This document shows positions 48,835-61,517 of a stretch of 64,000 nt of DNA, piece by piece. Both the position numbers and the translations under genes were made by a program. Location: contig JAGYVD010000003.1 of NCBI GenBank assembly GCA_021209875.1, positions 2,790,001 through 2,854,000 on the forward strand, in the 5' to 3' direction. Under the pieces are notes generated by a model. It was not told the DNA's origin and did no database searches. It saw nothing but the letters and a program-made list of their open reading frames with translations. This DNA comes from Rosellinia necatrix. Its lineage: Eukaryota; Ascomycota; Sordariomycetes; Xylariales; Xylariaceae. Each line of letters opens with the position of its first letter. Position 1 is the stretch's first letter.

Positions 48835-49044
48835 TATATGAAGAATGCCTAGAATAAGGTCTAGTTACTAAGAGGTAGCAGCTAGGTCGTAAGTAGATAG
48901 CTGAGTATAAAAGTAAGCCTTAATATTATTAATTCTCAGGCCTATTATCTAAGTAGAAGGCCTTCAGTCCTTATATATAAACATGCCTCTAGAGCTACAC
49001 CATAGGGTAGATAGTACCTCGCCACGTGCTTTACCTACCTGACA
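48835..49044 (-). repeat. Dispersed repeat, copy 2 (inverted, RIP-marked)
   Basis: The reverse complement aligns with 31069-31284 along the whole element, for example GGCGAGGTACTA, TAAGGACTGAAGGCC, AATAATATTAAG, TATACTCAGCTATCTACTT. Many differences are transitions: GCGGCCCAG in copy 1 is ACGACCTAG here, and CTCACTCTGG is CTTATTCTAG. This copy carries the A/T state. It is the same element as copy 1, 17.6 kb away and inverted. Confidence 0.78.
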
Positions 49045-49666
49045 CTTGGCTTTTTACAACCCTGATTCTCCCTGTGTTCTTATTAAACATGACCTATTAA
49101 TGGAGCCCTACAGATACGCGGTATTTTATATCGGGACAGGAAGCTTGCACGTTTTATTATTGATTAATGACTCTGACTACTATGGCAACTAAGAAGGTTA
49201 TTATTGATATAAAACATAACTGGCTATATCAGAGTTCCTGCCAAAGCTTTAACCGTCTAAACTTATATTACGCGGTTCTGATAAAGGAGAAGTGTAATAC
49301 GAAACATATAGTAGAGTTAATTTATACTAGATACAATGGAATGAATAGTGTTATATATGCACTGTTTACGAATTGCAAGAAAGCAGCATTATCGTCTGCT
49401 GTTACTATGCCTCAATAGTAGCTTACGAGACGGTTTAGATATAGGGCACAATACTACTTTTGAGGCGTCCCAGACTAGGTAGCTGTAATAAGGTTAGGCT
49501 TGAATGTTGAACTATAGAACACCAACGCGTACCTGGGGACCTCCAAGGTTGCAACTGATATCTAGCTGCTAGAAAATGTTCGAGATAGTAGAGCCAAAAA
49601 GGGTTATAAAGACTGAGCGCCATGTAAAACCCGAGTTCTAAACGCGAGTGAAGGAACCCAGTAGCC
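49045..49666. other. AT-rich spacer, no supported gene
   Basis: An 83-codon frame at 49167-49418 (plus) has no similarity that I recognise and AT-driven codons. I do not call it a gene. Confidence 0.45.
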
Positions 49667-50869
49667 TTAACTTGTGGGTTGGCGTGCCTCGAACTTTTGC
49701 AGCTCCCAGTTCACATCTGCTAAAAACTCTCGATTGTTCCAAACAGTGATATAACAACCATCCGGCTTATCCTCTTGAACCCAATCATGTTCTAAGGAGG
49801 CCTCATCGCCATCCTGGTAACCCTCCAATCGTCTGCGTTTACACCTTTCGTTTCTTCGTGGCGCCGCTCCAGCTTCCTCTACTAAGCTACTCTGCCTAGA
49901 AGTGTCTGTGGGTTGATTTTGGCCGGACATGGTCGGCCGCGATCTCTTAGATGGGTGGCCTGTCCTACTAATGACGGTCTCTGTTTGCATGCTTCTGGAG
50001 TTCGACCTCACGGGGAGATTGTACCTCGTATCAGCGGCGTGCCTGTCTCGGACGTAGCTATCCCGCCCATGCTAGGCGAGGTGGCATCCAAACTCGGTCT
50101 CTCGGCCGCCATGTTCTCGATGCAACCCATCTCGTAATGATGTCGGAGGGTCTTGCGATCGATAGTCGGAGGCACTGATGCTCCTGGTCAGGGCGTTGTA
50201 TAGTATAAACACGCGGACACGGAACGTGCGTGGATGGATAGAAAAGAGCCGTGCATCGAAAAACTCGTGAAGGTGCTTCATTAAGAGGATGCCGTTCCTG
50301 GGGTTCCAGGTGTTTTGCCAGGCTTCCTGAAGCCTGCGTGGACTCTCCTCCACGGGCCTATCTTCATCATCGTATTGGCCGCTGATAATAGGGTAAAGAT
50401 GGCAATGGTGTTAAGGAACGATATGGCAGGCCTGGACGCTAGGGCCGATAGGCGGACCTACGTACCATGGCTCACCTTCACCTGAGATGGCACAGCAAGT
50501 TGCTCTGTTCAGGCAGGAGGACCTGAAATTATTTATAACCCTCCCGGCCTCGGTGACGTGTATATCCATACCAGTCGGCGCAAGCAAGCATGCTGTCCAA
50601 TTCGTCGTTGTCGGCGTCGTCCGAACCACTCCTCCTCGGTGAAACAAAGCCGGATGCGGATCGTTTTGGGGGGACTGAGAACCGGCTTTCATCTTCCGCC
50701 GGTGTGACATAAGCGCGAGCCTTGGATCGGAAGGCGTCTTATTCGGCGCCAAGTATCGAGAACCGCGACGGCGGACGGGTTTAGGAAAGTTCCGAGCGCA
50801 CCCAGCTGGAGGGAGAAGGTTAGTAATCCAGACCGGGAGCCCAACGGACGCGACGTGAACCAACTGACC
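49667..50869 (-). pseudogene. HNH-nuclease-domain gene, broken
   Basis: An HNH_2-like domain found in many uncharacterised filamentous-fungal proteins. Reading from right to left: an intron (50868-50806; branch CTAAC, CCAG acceptor), then RRRGSRYLAPNKTP, INNFRSSCLNRATCC, VGPPIGPSVQACHIVP, a TAA stop at 50413-50411, HHCHLYP, LQEAWQNTWNPRNGILL, HLHEFFDARLFSIHP. The His of CHIVP, the Asn of RNGILL and the His of HLHEF make the HNH triad. The frame then shifts near 50180 (VPPTIDRKTLRHHYEM, CIENMAAERP in another frame) and returns near 50030 for a C-terminal tail ending WNNREFLADVNWELQKFEA. Stop plus two frame changes mean the gene is dead. The first exon upstream of 50869 is not resolved. Confidence 0.62.
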
Positions 50870-51071
50870 TTTTAGATGAGTATGTAGGGGCGAATTGGGA
50901 GGTAGATGGCAATGCTTTCCCACTGATTGTTGTTGCCATCATTGTTGTCCTCATCGCTCTCGCTGTGTACTGCATCGTCTAACCGCGGCGCCAGACATGG
51001 GTTGCTGCTCCGAGGATTCTGGATGTCGATGCTGGAGTAGAGCCAGACTAAGTGATTACTATGAGGTGGGG

Positions 51072-51524
51072 TCACAATGGTAGCATGGTGTTGGCCCAGC
51101 AACGTCGAGTGTATAAATGATCGGCCAGGATCCCAAGCTCAACCTTGATCTGTTTGGCAATGTGAAACCCGGCAGGCAGCTCGGGATAAGCGTAGAAGCC
51201 AAGACGATTAAATTGCATCATTGCTTTAGTCACCGCTGTGGCGTATGTTATCCTCCGCAAGTAAGCCAAGAGATGCCCTGCCTCTCCATGTTCAGAGGGG
51301 TTTCCCTTTGCCTCAAAAGGAACTGCAATTGGATCTTGATCCAGGTGCAAGCCGTACCGGACATTCCATCTCTTGTTAAGACACAAGATGATTATCTTCT
51401 GGATTGAGAGCTTGTGTACAAGCAGAGGAGCGTTGAGTGTTGTTTCAGGAGGGAAAACAGACAACTTGGCGGCCTCGTCGGCCGCCAAGCCTAGATTACA
51501 TTGTCTGAGAGGTTTGCATTCCAA
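51072..51524 (-). pseudogene. Fragment resembling DUF3638-type fungal protein
   Basis: The frame contains KLSVFPPETTLNAPLL, LNKRWNVRYGLHLDQDP and IAVPFEAKGNPSEHGEAGH, which I recall from very large (about 3000 aa) fungal proteins annotated DUF3638/DUF3645, whose function is unknown. After GEAGH the expected continuation (PDVAILFTCLxFYY) is absent, suggesting a frame break or chimeric joining. The segment is about 5% of such a protein, so it is a relic at best. The family assignment rests on memory of motif order. Confidence 0.4.
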
Positions 51525-51711
51525 GCACCTTTAGAACAAGAACGGGAGAAAGGGTTTGACCGTTGGCCAAAACTGCCACGATCATGGGAATAATACATGA
51601 AGTCTTTCCTGGGAGGCTGTCGGTGTCAAAGCAGCTCGGTCATCAATGACACTGTACTTTACCTTTCCCCATACTGTGTTGCAGAACACCGTTTCTAAAG
51701 GTTGGGTCGAT

Positions 51712-51789
51712 CTAGGGTTGTCGGGCCCAGCCCAAATGCCCAGAACCCACGGCCCAAATGAGCTTTGGGGCCCCATTTCAGCGTCGCCG
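51712..51789. repeat. GC-rich short repeat, copy A
   Basis: Shares GGGTTGTCGGGCCCAGCCCA, AGAACCCACGGCC, AAATG(A/G)GCTTT and CCCATTTCAGC with 52942-53010, in the same orientation. It lacks the right-hand TGGGCTGGGCCC arm present in copy B. Confidence 0.75.
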
Positions 51790-52940
51790 CTCCTGTTACC
51801 AATTCCGAACAAGCACGATAGGTAAACCATGACGATTGCTTCAGTGCCGTGGTATTTACGACTGCGCGAGTTGTCGATAATTGTCGAGACAAAGCAACCA
51901 TTGAAGTGAACCACTGTATTGGGGAGATAACATTAGTGGTTCCGTTAGAGATATGTCGCCCTTACGTTTGCAATTGTGGTTCGTATCACTTGCTCAGTTA
52001 AGGAATTAAGGAATTAGGCGATCAAGGCCTCGTATAATAATTGAATTAATCAAAATAAAACAATAAAAATCAACGAGTCAAAAAAAGCTAACTGATGATG
52101 TAAAGGCTAAACATTATATAGGTGGTTTTATATCCCTTTTTTATGTCACTCCGGTCAATTTAGTCCCTCATACTCACTTCCTTAACTGCTTGGTCACAAT
52201 ACTTCACTTCACCGTGAGATGAGAAAGATGGAGTCGGTAAGAATTATTAACTATGAACATCATACATACCTAAGTACTATCAGGTAATTTCGCAATCCTG
52301 TAAACACTGGTCTGTTTGATTAAGTACTGTCCATATCTTAAATCACCTTGACAACGGTGATTTACCGATCGCTTTTTGAGTATGCTACTCATCCACGCAG
52401 ATATGGAGGTCTGGATAGAGCGTAGAAGTTGTTTATAGCTAGAAGGGGGCCTGTCTCAATGTGCTCATTTACAGCTCTTATAGTTGCGTAACAGCAACAA
52501 GCTACTCAATTTATCAAAATCTTATCAGCTAGTTAGCAATGTAAATGCCTATGCTTGCTGGTATGATATGCTAGAGTGGTTCTATCAGAAAAGAGCGGTT
52601 GGAAAGTCTATGAATCCGGTTTGAGCGACACGTAGAATCACAAAATAATAGTTACCGTCTAAGTGCTAGTCTCTATGTATAGTTCGGTTATAATGACGTA
52701 GTTATGACAGGAAAATATTCTTGCAAGCGTAGTAATGATTAGGAAAATGCGAGACTCACTATCACAGCCCCTCGGCCATGTGCGAGAACTCAATGTCATC
52801 GTGCATGTAAATAATGAAGATGATGTATTGATTTCAAGTTATAGGGAATGTTTGTTGTATATAAGAGAGGAAAGATGAAGCGTCGAGCCCTCCTAAAACA
52901 ACTCGTGGTCTTCTGAGGCCGTCTTGGTCCATTCCATGTA

Positions 52941-53023
52941 GGGTTGTCGGGCCCAGCCCAATTGCCAAGAACCCACGGCCTAAATGGGCTTTAGGGGCCC
53001 ATTTCAGCATGGGCTGGGCCCTT
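52941..53023. repeat. GC-rich short repeat, copy B, with terminal inverted arms
   Basis: GGGCCCAGCCCA at the left (about 52950) is mirrored by TGGGCTGGGCCC at the right (about 53010-53021), so this copy can fold into a long hairpin. It sits exactly where the AT-rich block begins. Confidence 0.75.
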
Positions 53024-53029
53024 GGCAAA

Positions 53030-53125
53030 GCCTAAAGCTTATAAAAGCCTATAAAAGCCTAAAGCTTATAAAAGCCCACGAAAGCTTATAAAAGCCTAGA
53101 ACTTATAAAAGCTTAATAATAAAAT
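53030..53125. repeat. Tandem CTTATAAAAGCC(TA) repeat
   Basis: Six or so degenerate copies of a 12-20 bp unit at the edge of the AT block, related to the words at 48757-48834. Confidence 0.75.
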
Positions 53126-56100
53126 TATAAATTTTTAAAAATTTATAAATATAAAAAGTTTAGCATATATTATAATTATATAAATAAATTAAATATATAT
53201 ATTAATTATTATATTAATTATTATATTAATTATAAATAAATATATATATATTATTTAAAATAAATTTAATTAATTTAATATAAAAATATTATTTTAAACT
53301 ATTATAATAATTATATAGTTATTATTATAATTATATTATTATATTAATTAATATTAAATTTAAAAACTATATTATTTAATAGCCTGCTGCTGTATAAACA
53401 ATTTTTATTAAAGCTGCTGATTTAAAATTACAAGTTAAATTAATACCTGGGTTTTTTTAATATAGTATTTAAAAACATTAGTTTTATTATTAAATTAAGC
53501 TATAAAATTAATAAAAACTTTAATATTTTTTTAATATTATTTAAAAGTTTAAATTTAATTTTTTATTTTATTATTTTAATTTAATTAATAAATTTAGCTG
53601 TTTTATTTAATAGCTTTATTATAATGTAAATAATATTAAAATTAAAAATTATATATATATATTTTTTAACAGCGTTATTATTATATAATATATTATTTTT
53701 AATATTTATTAAAATCTAAAAAATAATAAAATAATTAATAAAGCTTAAAAATATTAAAACTTAATTATTAGTAGTTAAAATTATAAATAAATTAAATATA
53801 ATTTTAAACATGTTTTAAATTAACAGTTTTTATTTAAATATATAAAATATTTTAGCTTTATAATAAATTAAAAAATATAATGTTTTAATTAAATCGGCAA
53901 CTTATATATTAATTTTAATATTAATTAATTTAAATTTAATTTTATATAATTTATATATATTAAAAAACCAGTTAATAATTTGTTTATAGTTTAATAAAAC
54001 CTGCTTAAAAATTTATTGTTTTGTTAAAATTAATATAAATATTATAAAAATTATAAAACATATATAAACTTTATTAAAATTTAATTATATTAAAAAATTA
54101 TTTTATTTATATTTGCTTATATTAATACTGTTATAAAAATATAATAATTATATTTTTTAGTAATTTTATATGTTTGTTTTAAATATACTACCGCTTTTTT
54201 TTTTTTTTATTAAACCGGCTTTAATTTAAATATTTTTATTAGCTATTAAATAAACTATTAATTATAATATTAAATCTGCTAAAAATAAATATAATAATAA
54301 TATAAGTTATAAAAATCTAGGTTATATTTAAATATTTTTAAACATATTTATTTAATTTTATAAAACTAAAATTAAAAATAATAGTTAATAATAATAAGCC
54401 GGACTTATTTTTAAAAATAAACTAAGCTTTATTTTAAAAATAATTTATTTTTATAGTTATTAAAATATTTAAAAATAAATTAAAAGCTATTAAATATATA
54501 ACTGATTTAATTTTTATAATTAAAACTAAACTTATTAGTTAGCTAAAAAAAACAGCTAATTTTAATAAAATATTTATATAAGTCTAAGTATTTAAAAATA
54601 TAATAAATATATTTTATAAATAACGATTTTTAATAATATATATAGCGATTATTAAATATAAATATTATATTTAAGCAAATATAATTAAAATTAAGTTTTA
54701 ATAAGTTTTAATAACTATTAGTTTATAAAAGTACTAGTTTTAATTAAAGCTTATTGTATTATTTAAAATCGCTTTTAGCGTTTAATGCTAATATTAATAT
54801 AAGTTGTTAATTATTACAGCTAATAAAAATTTAAAATTAATATATAAAATAATTAAAAATAAAATATTAATATAATATATATTGTTTAAACAATACTATT
54901 AATTATATATAGCTTATAATTAATTTTAAAACGTTTATTTATATATACGTTTGCTTATGTTTTTAGCGTTTTAAATAAAATATTTAATATTTAGTAAAAT
55001 AAAAAACGCCGATTATTAGCTAAATAATATAAAAAACATAAAAAGTAGCTAATATTAACGCAGCAAAATAATATAGTATTATTTTTATTAAAAACATTTT
55101 TAAAAAAATATATTTAAGTTAAATTTATTATCTGCTATAAATATTTTTATAATAATATATAGATTATATTTATAAAAACAAATATAAATATTTTATATAT
55201 TTATAGTAATAGTTTTAAATTAAACGTTTTATATATTAATTAATAAATAATAAAGTTTTTATTTAATATTAATAAAATATATTATAATATTTTAAAAATA
55301 TAAACTTAGGCTAAATATTATTTATATATTATAAATAACGCTAATTTATAAACTTAGTATTTATATTGCTAGTATTTTTTAATTAAAATTTTAATATAAA
55401 AATAATAAAGGTTTTAGTTATAAATAAAATACTAGCTAATAATCTAAAACAATAAACTAAAATTAAATTATAAAATAAAAGTTGTTTATCGCGTTATATA
55501 ATAAATTAAATATAATTTAGGTATAAATTAAATAACGTTGTTATAAAAATATAAATAATTTTAATTATTTATAATTAATATATAATTAATATATAATTAA
55601 AACTTAACTAATATAAAATTAATATATAAATAATAAAAATCTGCTTATTATAAAGCTAGGTTTTTTAAATAGCTTGCTGCTAATAAATTAACTAATTTAT
55701 ACTGTTTATTATTAATATAGCGGGTTAATATATTTGTTTTTATAGCTTTTAAAAAACAAAATATAATAACGCTGTTAAATAATAACAGTATATAATTTTA
55801 AAACATTAGTTATAACTTTTATTTTTATTTTTAATATTTTTAATATTTTATTTTATATTTTAATATATATTATATTTTATTAATTTTAATTATTTAATTA
55901 TTAATTATATTATGCTGTTTAAACTATAAAATAATATAAAACTATATTTAAAAATTTAATATTATATTTTATTATATATATAATATTAAAGTTAGTTTTT
56001 AAATAAATTAAAACATTTATATATTAAATGCTAGCAGTTAAGATTATATAATAAATAAGCTATTAAAAACGTTATTAAAACTATTAATAATATTTAATAT

Positions 56101-57389
56101 TATAAAAAGCTAATCGCAGGCGTTTAACGTTAAAAGTTATAAAAATATTAATTTTATTTTACTATAATATAATATTAAAGTTTATAATTAAAAATAAAAA
56201 ATAATATAATTAAAAATAAAAAAATATAAGTAATAATCTGCTATAATTATTTATAAGCTTTTTAAACTTTTTTAAATAAAAATAAATAATTTATTATTAG
56301 TTATTATAAGCAGCAGCAAATAATAAATAAATTAAATTAAATTTAATATATATAGTATAATAATTTAAAAATAAAAATTATTTATTATAAAAATTTTTAT
56401 TATATTAATTTATATTATAGCTATATTAAATAATAAACAAGTTAAATTTTTATTTATTTAAAGTTATTTATATTTATTAAAACAGCAAAAAAACATTTTT
56501 TTTATAATATTTACTTTATAATATTTTTGCTATACCGCTATTAATTATTTTATTGCTTAAATTATTATTAATAATAAATTTTACTTTAGTATTTATATAT
56601 ATAAATCTAGTATTATTAGCCTGTTTAAATATATTACTGCATAAAGTTTTAAAAATATTTTTTTTAAACAGGTATAAATATTAAATATTTATAGTTATTA
56701 TTTATAATATTAGCTATTATTTTTAATAATTAAAGTTTATTTTAAAACTACTACTATTTTTATTATAAAATAACAGCTTTTTAATAATAACAAAAATTTT
56801 TAAATTATTAAACGCTTAAAAAAAACCAAAACCTACTAATAATATAGTTGCCGAAAATAAGATCGAAAAAAATAATCTTGCGTACGCAGAACAAACAACA
56901 GTAAAAACTAAAAAATAAGCTTTTAACTAATTATAATATTAATTAATATATAAACTAAGAGCTAATAATATAAACGATATACTTTAAAAAATTAAATATT
57001 ATTAAAAACAAGTTAAGCTATTAATATTAAAAATATTATTTTAAAAGCTAATATATAAAATTACGTTAAACAAAAATAAAAAATTGCATATATAACTTAA
57101 AGCGGTTATAACGTTATAAAAAGCAGCAAAAATATATATATATAAAATATTTAATAGTAAGTTTATATAATATTATTAATAAAATAATATTTTATTAATA
57201 TTTAAACAGCTGCAAATTATTATGTTATATATGCTAAACAGGTTATAATTATAAAGTTTAATATATAGTTATTATAAAATATTAGCAGAGAAATAAATAT
57301 TATATTAATATAAATATAAAAATATATGTTATATTTTATATATTTATTAATATTTTTTTAATTATTGTTAAAATATATATTTTTAATTG

Positions 57390-57690
57390 CTGTAAGCTTT
57401 GTAATGGCTGCAATAACGGCAGTTGAAAAGATTCAACTATACCTATGTATTGGGAAGAAAAACTAAGGTTGAGGAAAAGAGAAAACTACATACAGGGCCG
57501 ACGGCCAGAATTCCTACTTGTACATACTACTGGCCATTCACTACGTGACTGGCCTACCACATTTACCACTCCATGCCTGTACCTGCCCTAGCTAGGGAGC
57601 CAATCAGGGATCGGCTGGCCGGTCGGCCAGCCGGCCAATCAGAGATCGCCATCATGGCCTTGGGCCATGACAAGCTTTATGTTTTAACAT
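57390..57690. other. Normal-composition island A in the AT block
   Basis: About 300 bp with near-normal GC. It is rich in palindromic words: GGCTGGCCGGTCGGCCAGCC (57614 onwards), ATGGCC...GGCCAT (57653-57668), and a repeated CCAATCAG(G/A)GATCG(G/C)C (57600 and 57634). A 64-codon frame inside is not credible as a gene. Probably a short mobile element inserted after, or too short for, RIP. Confidence 0.7.
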
Positions 57691-60660
57691 GTATTAAGTT
57701 TTATAAACCTGCTATAGCGCTACTAGTAATATTATTAATAAAGTTATATAAAAACTATATTAATTAATTTATTAATATAATAATAATAATGTTATTATTA
57801 TCTGTTTTTTAAAAGATTTAGTATTATTTTATATAATAGTTTTTGTTTTATTATTATTTACATTAATTTTATTTTAATAGTTTTATTATTAATTTATTTA
57901 TTATGTTATTTTATTTTATTTTAATTTAAAAATTAAATATAATTTTATATTTAAATAATAATACTTAAAATAATAAAAATTAACATAATAATAATTAAAA
58001 TAATAATAAAAATAATAATTAAAATAGTTATAATTATAATAATAATAATTTTATAATAATAATATTTATAATAGTAATAATTAAAATAATATTTATTTTT
58101 TATTTTTATCTTTATTAAGTTTTTTATATATAAAATTTTTAGTAAATTTTAAATTTTTATTAATTTTTATTAATTTTCATTATTATTTAATTTTTATTTA
58201 ATTTTTATTAATTTTTTAGATTTTTATATATATTGAATTTTTATTAATTTTTATTATTATTTAATTTTTTAAATTTTTAGTTAATTTTTATATATATTTT
58301 ATTTAATTTGTATTTTTATTTCATTTTTATTATTATTTAATTTTTATTGAATTTATATATATATTTTATTTAATTTATATTATTATTTAATTTTTATTGA
58401 ATTTGTATATATATTTTATTTAATTTATATTTTTATTTAGCTTTTATTATTATTTAATTTTTATTTAATTTTTATTATATTTTATTTATATTTTAATTAT
58501 TATATTAATTGTTTAAATAAGTAAATTTAGATTTTTTAATTAGCTAAAACATTAAAAAAATAAAAAAATTAATAAAATATATATTTTTTAAAGGTTTTAT
58601 TTATTTTTATATTAATTTTAATATTAATTAATTAAAAATTAATTTAAAACTATTACAACTAGTTAATTTTAAACTAAATAAATTAATAAAAGTTAATCTA
58701 ATATTTTTTTTAAAATTATTATTTAAGTTTGTTTTAATTATTATATTAATTAATTTATTAATAGATTTTAAACGTTTAAACCTATTAAAACAAAACAAAT
58801 TTAATCTATAAAGTTTATTATAAATAAAGCTGTTTTATTTATAATTTTTTTATTAATGTTTTTATAATATTATATTTAAAAACTTAAGCTTTTATAATTA
58901 AATTTAACTATAAAAGTTTTTTAATATATTTTTATTAATGTTTTATAAAATATAAATAAATTTTTAAGCAACAAAATTTATAAAACTTTAGTATAATTTT
59001 TATTATTGTTTTATTTTTATTATTTTTTTATTATTTTTATAAAATATTTTTCTAGTTAATAAAAAAATCTTTTATAAATTTTATTATAAGTTTATTTTAA
59101 TATTTGTTTTTATTTTTATTTTTATTAATATTTTTAAAAATAAATATAATATTAATAAAAAAATCTTTTATTAATTTTATTATAAATTTATTTTTAATAT
59201 TTTTATTTTTTATTTTTATTAAAATATTTTAAGCTAAAAATATAAACGTTAAAAATTATTTTAAAATTTTAACTATAAATTTTTTTTTTTTTTTTTTTTT
59301 AATATATTTTTATTAATATTTTTAAAGTTAAAAATAATTAAAATAAAAATAGTTTAAAAATTTTATTATAAGCTTTTTATATTTTTTAATTAGCTGTTTT
59401 TTCAAAAATTTTATTTATTAATTAATTTTTATTTTATTTTATATTTTATAAATTTATAACTTTTATTTATTTTTATAAAATAATAATTATAACGTTTATA
59501 AGTTTTAAAATTATTTAAGCTATATTAAATGTTTATATATTAAATTTAAATAAAATATAATATTTTTATAATTATATTAATTTTATTTATTAATTTAAAA
59601 ATTAATAATAAGATTTAATAATTATAAAATATTAGCTATTATAACTAAAAAATAATTATTATATAAAAGCTAACTATAAAAAAAGCTAGTTATAAAAATA
59701 AAAAACTAGTTGTAATAAAAATATAAAAACGTTAATAAAATTTATACGCGATAAAAAAACTAATTTTAGCATTTATTATTAATTTTAATAAATTTAATTA
59801 TTATAATTTAAAAAATTTAAGCTACAAAATCCTGCGCTAAAAATCTTAAAACAAAAATCTTAAAACAAAAATCTTAAAACAAAAATTTTAAAGCAAAAAT
59901 CCTGCTTGCTTATTTAAATCAGCAGATAATAATAAGCAATAATAATATATTAAATAAAATTACCTGCTGCTGTTTTTAAAAACTTTATTTATATTTTTTT
60001 AAATATTAAAATTTATTTAAAATAAGCTTTTATTAATTAATATAAAATTAATATATTTTCATATTTTTTATAAATAAAATATTTTAAAATATTTATATAT
60101 TATAATTTAATTTTAATTAAATTTTATTATTTAAAAAACATTTTTATTTATTTAATATAAAAATTATTTTTAATAAAGCTAGCTAAAAATTTTATTTTTA
60201 AACTTTAATTATTAATATTTTATAAAAGCTAATAAAATAGTTTTTATTTTTTATTTTTAATAAACTTTATATTAATTTATATTTAAATTATTAATTTAAT
60301 TTTATTTTAGCTATAAATTTTAATATAATTTATAGCTGTTAAATTATTTTAATAATTAAAAATATTAAATTAATATTTAATATTATATATATTATATAAT
60401 ATTATAATATTAATTTATTTTTAAATAAAATTATATTTAAAAATATTAATATTATTTCAGCTAAAAATATATATTTTATTTTAAAAAAATATAAATAAAC
60501 AGCTAAAAAAGTTGTTAAAAAAAAACTAGTTTAACTACGCGTTAAAAAAATGTTATATTTTATAAAGCTTGAGCAAAAAATTAAAGCTGCTGTTAAAGCT
60601 ATAAAATAGCTTTAATTAATATATATATTAATATATAAATTACGTTATTATTAAAAATAA

Positions 60661-60884
60661 AGCGGTTTCATAGTGAGAGGTGCACCATGGGGGGGGTGGA
60701 AAGTGTATTGTAGAAGATGAAGATCTAACTATTCTGATCTAACTTGTGGATCTAGCTAGGTGCGTGGGCTAGGGCCCACTTATTAGGGCTAGTCCCAAGT
60801 GGTGGGGTGCGTGGCTTGCCACGCTACAGGTGGGGCTACAGCGCTTATATAAGCGACTCCCCTGTCGGCGCGTATCACATAGCT
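60661..60884. other. Normal-composition island B in the AT block
   Basis: About 220 bp with sharp edges. It contains G8 at 60691, a GATCTAACT duplication (60721-60748), GTGGGCTAGGGCCCAC palindrome (60764-60779), GGCTTGCC (60812 region) and GCGCTTATATAAGCG (60841-60855). No ORF, tRNA or family match was found; possibly a MITE or SINE remnant. Confidence 0.65.
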
Positions 60885-61218
60885 AAATTAAAATTAATAA
60901 TAATTATATATTAAATTAGTTTATAAGTTGCGTTAATATTTTTTAATGTTATAAAATTGCTTAAAATATATATTAAATTATAATTAATATAAATTAATAT
61001 ACAAATTAAAACTTTTGTTTTAATTTTTTTTATATAATTTATTTTAAAAAAGTTAAATGTATATTTTATTATATATTAATATTAATATTTCAGCTTTTTA
61101 TTATAGCTTTTATTATATATATTTATTTTATAATTTATATTATATTCTTAATTATTTATAATATTATTTATATTATTTAATATTATTATTAATATAATAA
61201 TTTATATATTTCTATATT

Positions 61219-61229
61219 ATTATTATTAC

Positions 61230-61316
<87 letters not shown>
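61219..61316. repeat. (ATT)n microsatellite
   Basis: About 32 tandem ATT units with one ACT interruption near the start, within the AT block; shorter ATT tracts follow at about 61486-61516. Confidence 0.9.
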
Positions 61317-61317
<1 letters not shown>

Positions 61318-61486
61318 TTTATTTTTTTAATTTTTATTATTTTTATATTCATATTATAATTATTATTACTAATATTTAATTATTATTTTTATAATATAAT
61401 TTAAATAATTTAATATTATTATTTATATAATAATGCATATATATATATATATATTATTATTATTTTATTGTTTTATTATTATTTTA

Positions 61487-61517
<31 letters not shown>

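Larger units (their letters stand above)
51525..53029. other. Transition zone towards the AT-rich block
   Basis: No supported gene. It holds both copies of the GTCGGGCCCAGCCCA repeat (51719 and 52944), and AT content rises steadily. A 64-codon minus-strand frame at 52834-53028 is made by the repeat itself. Confidence 0.5.

Noticed and set aside
50072..50074. TAG within the HNH relic frame first read as a TGG-to-TAG nonsense mutation
   Set aside because: The adjacent frame reads TIDRKTLRHHYEM and CIENMAAERP, matching the family, so the frame had already shifted and this TAG is not a point nonsense change.
57573..57767. 64-aa frame inside island A
   Set aside because: It spans the edge between GC island and AT block and ends in AT-driven codons.
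61219..61316. CRISPR-like or regulatory array
   Set aside because: It is a simple ATT microsatellite without spacers.
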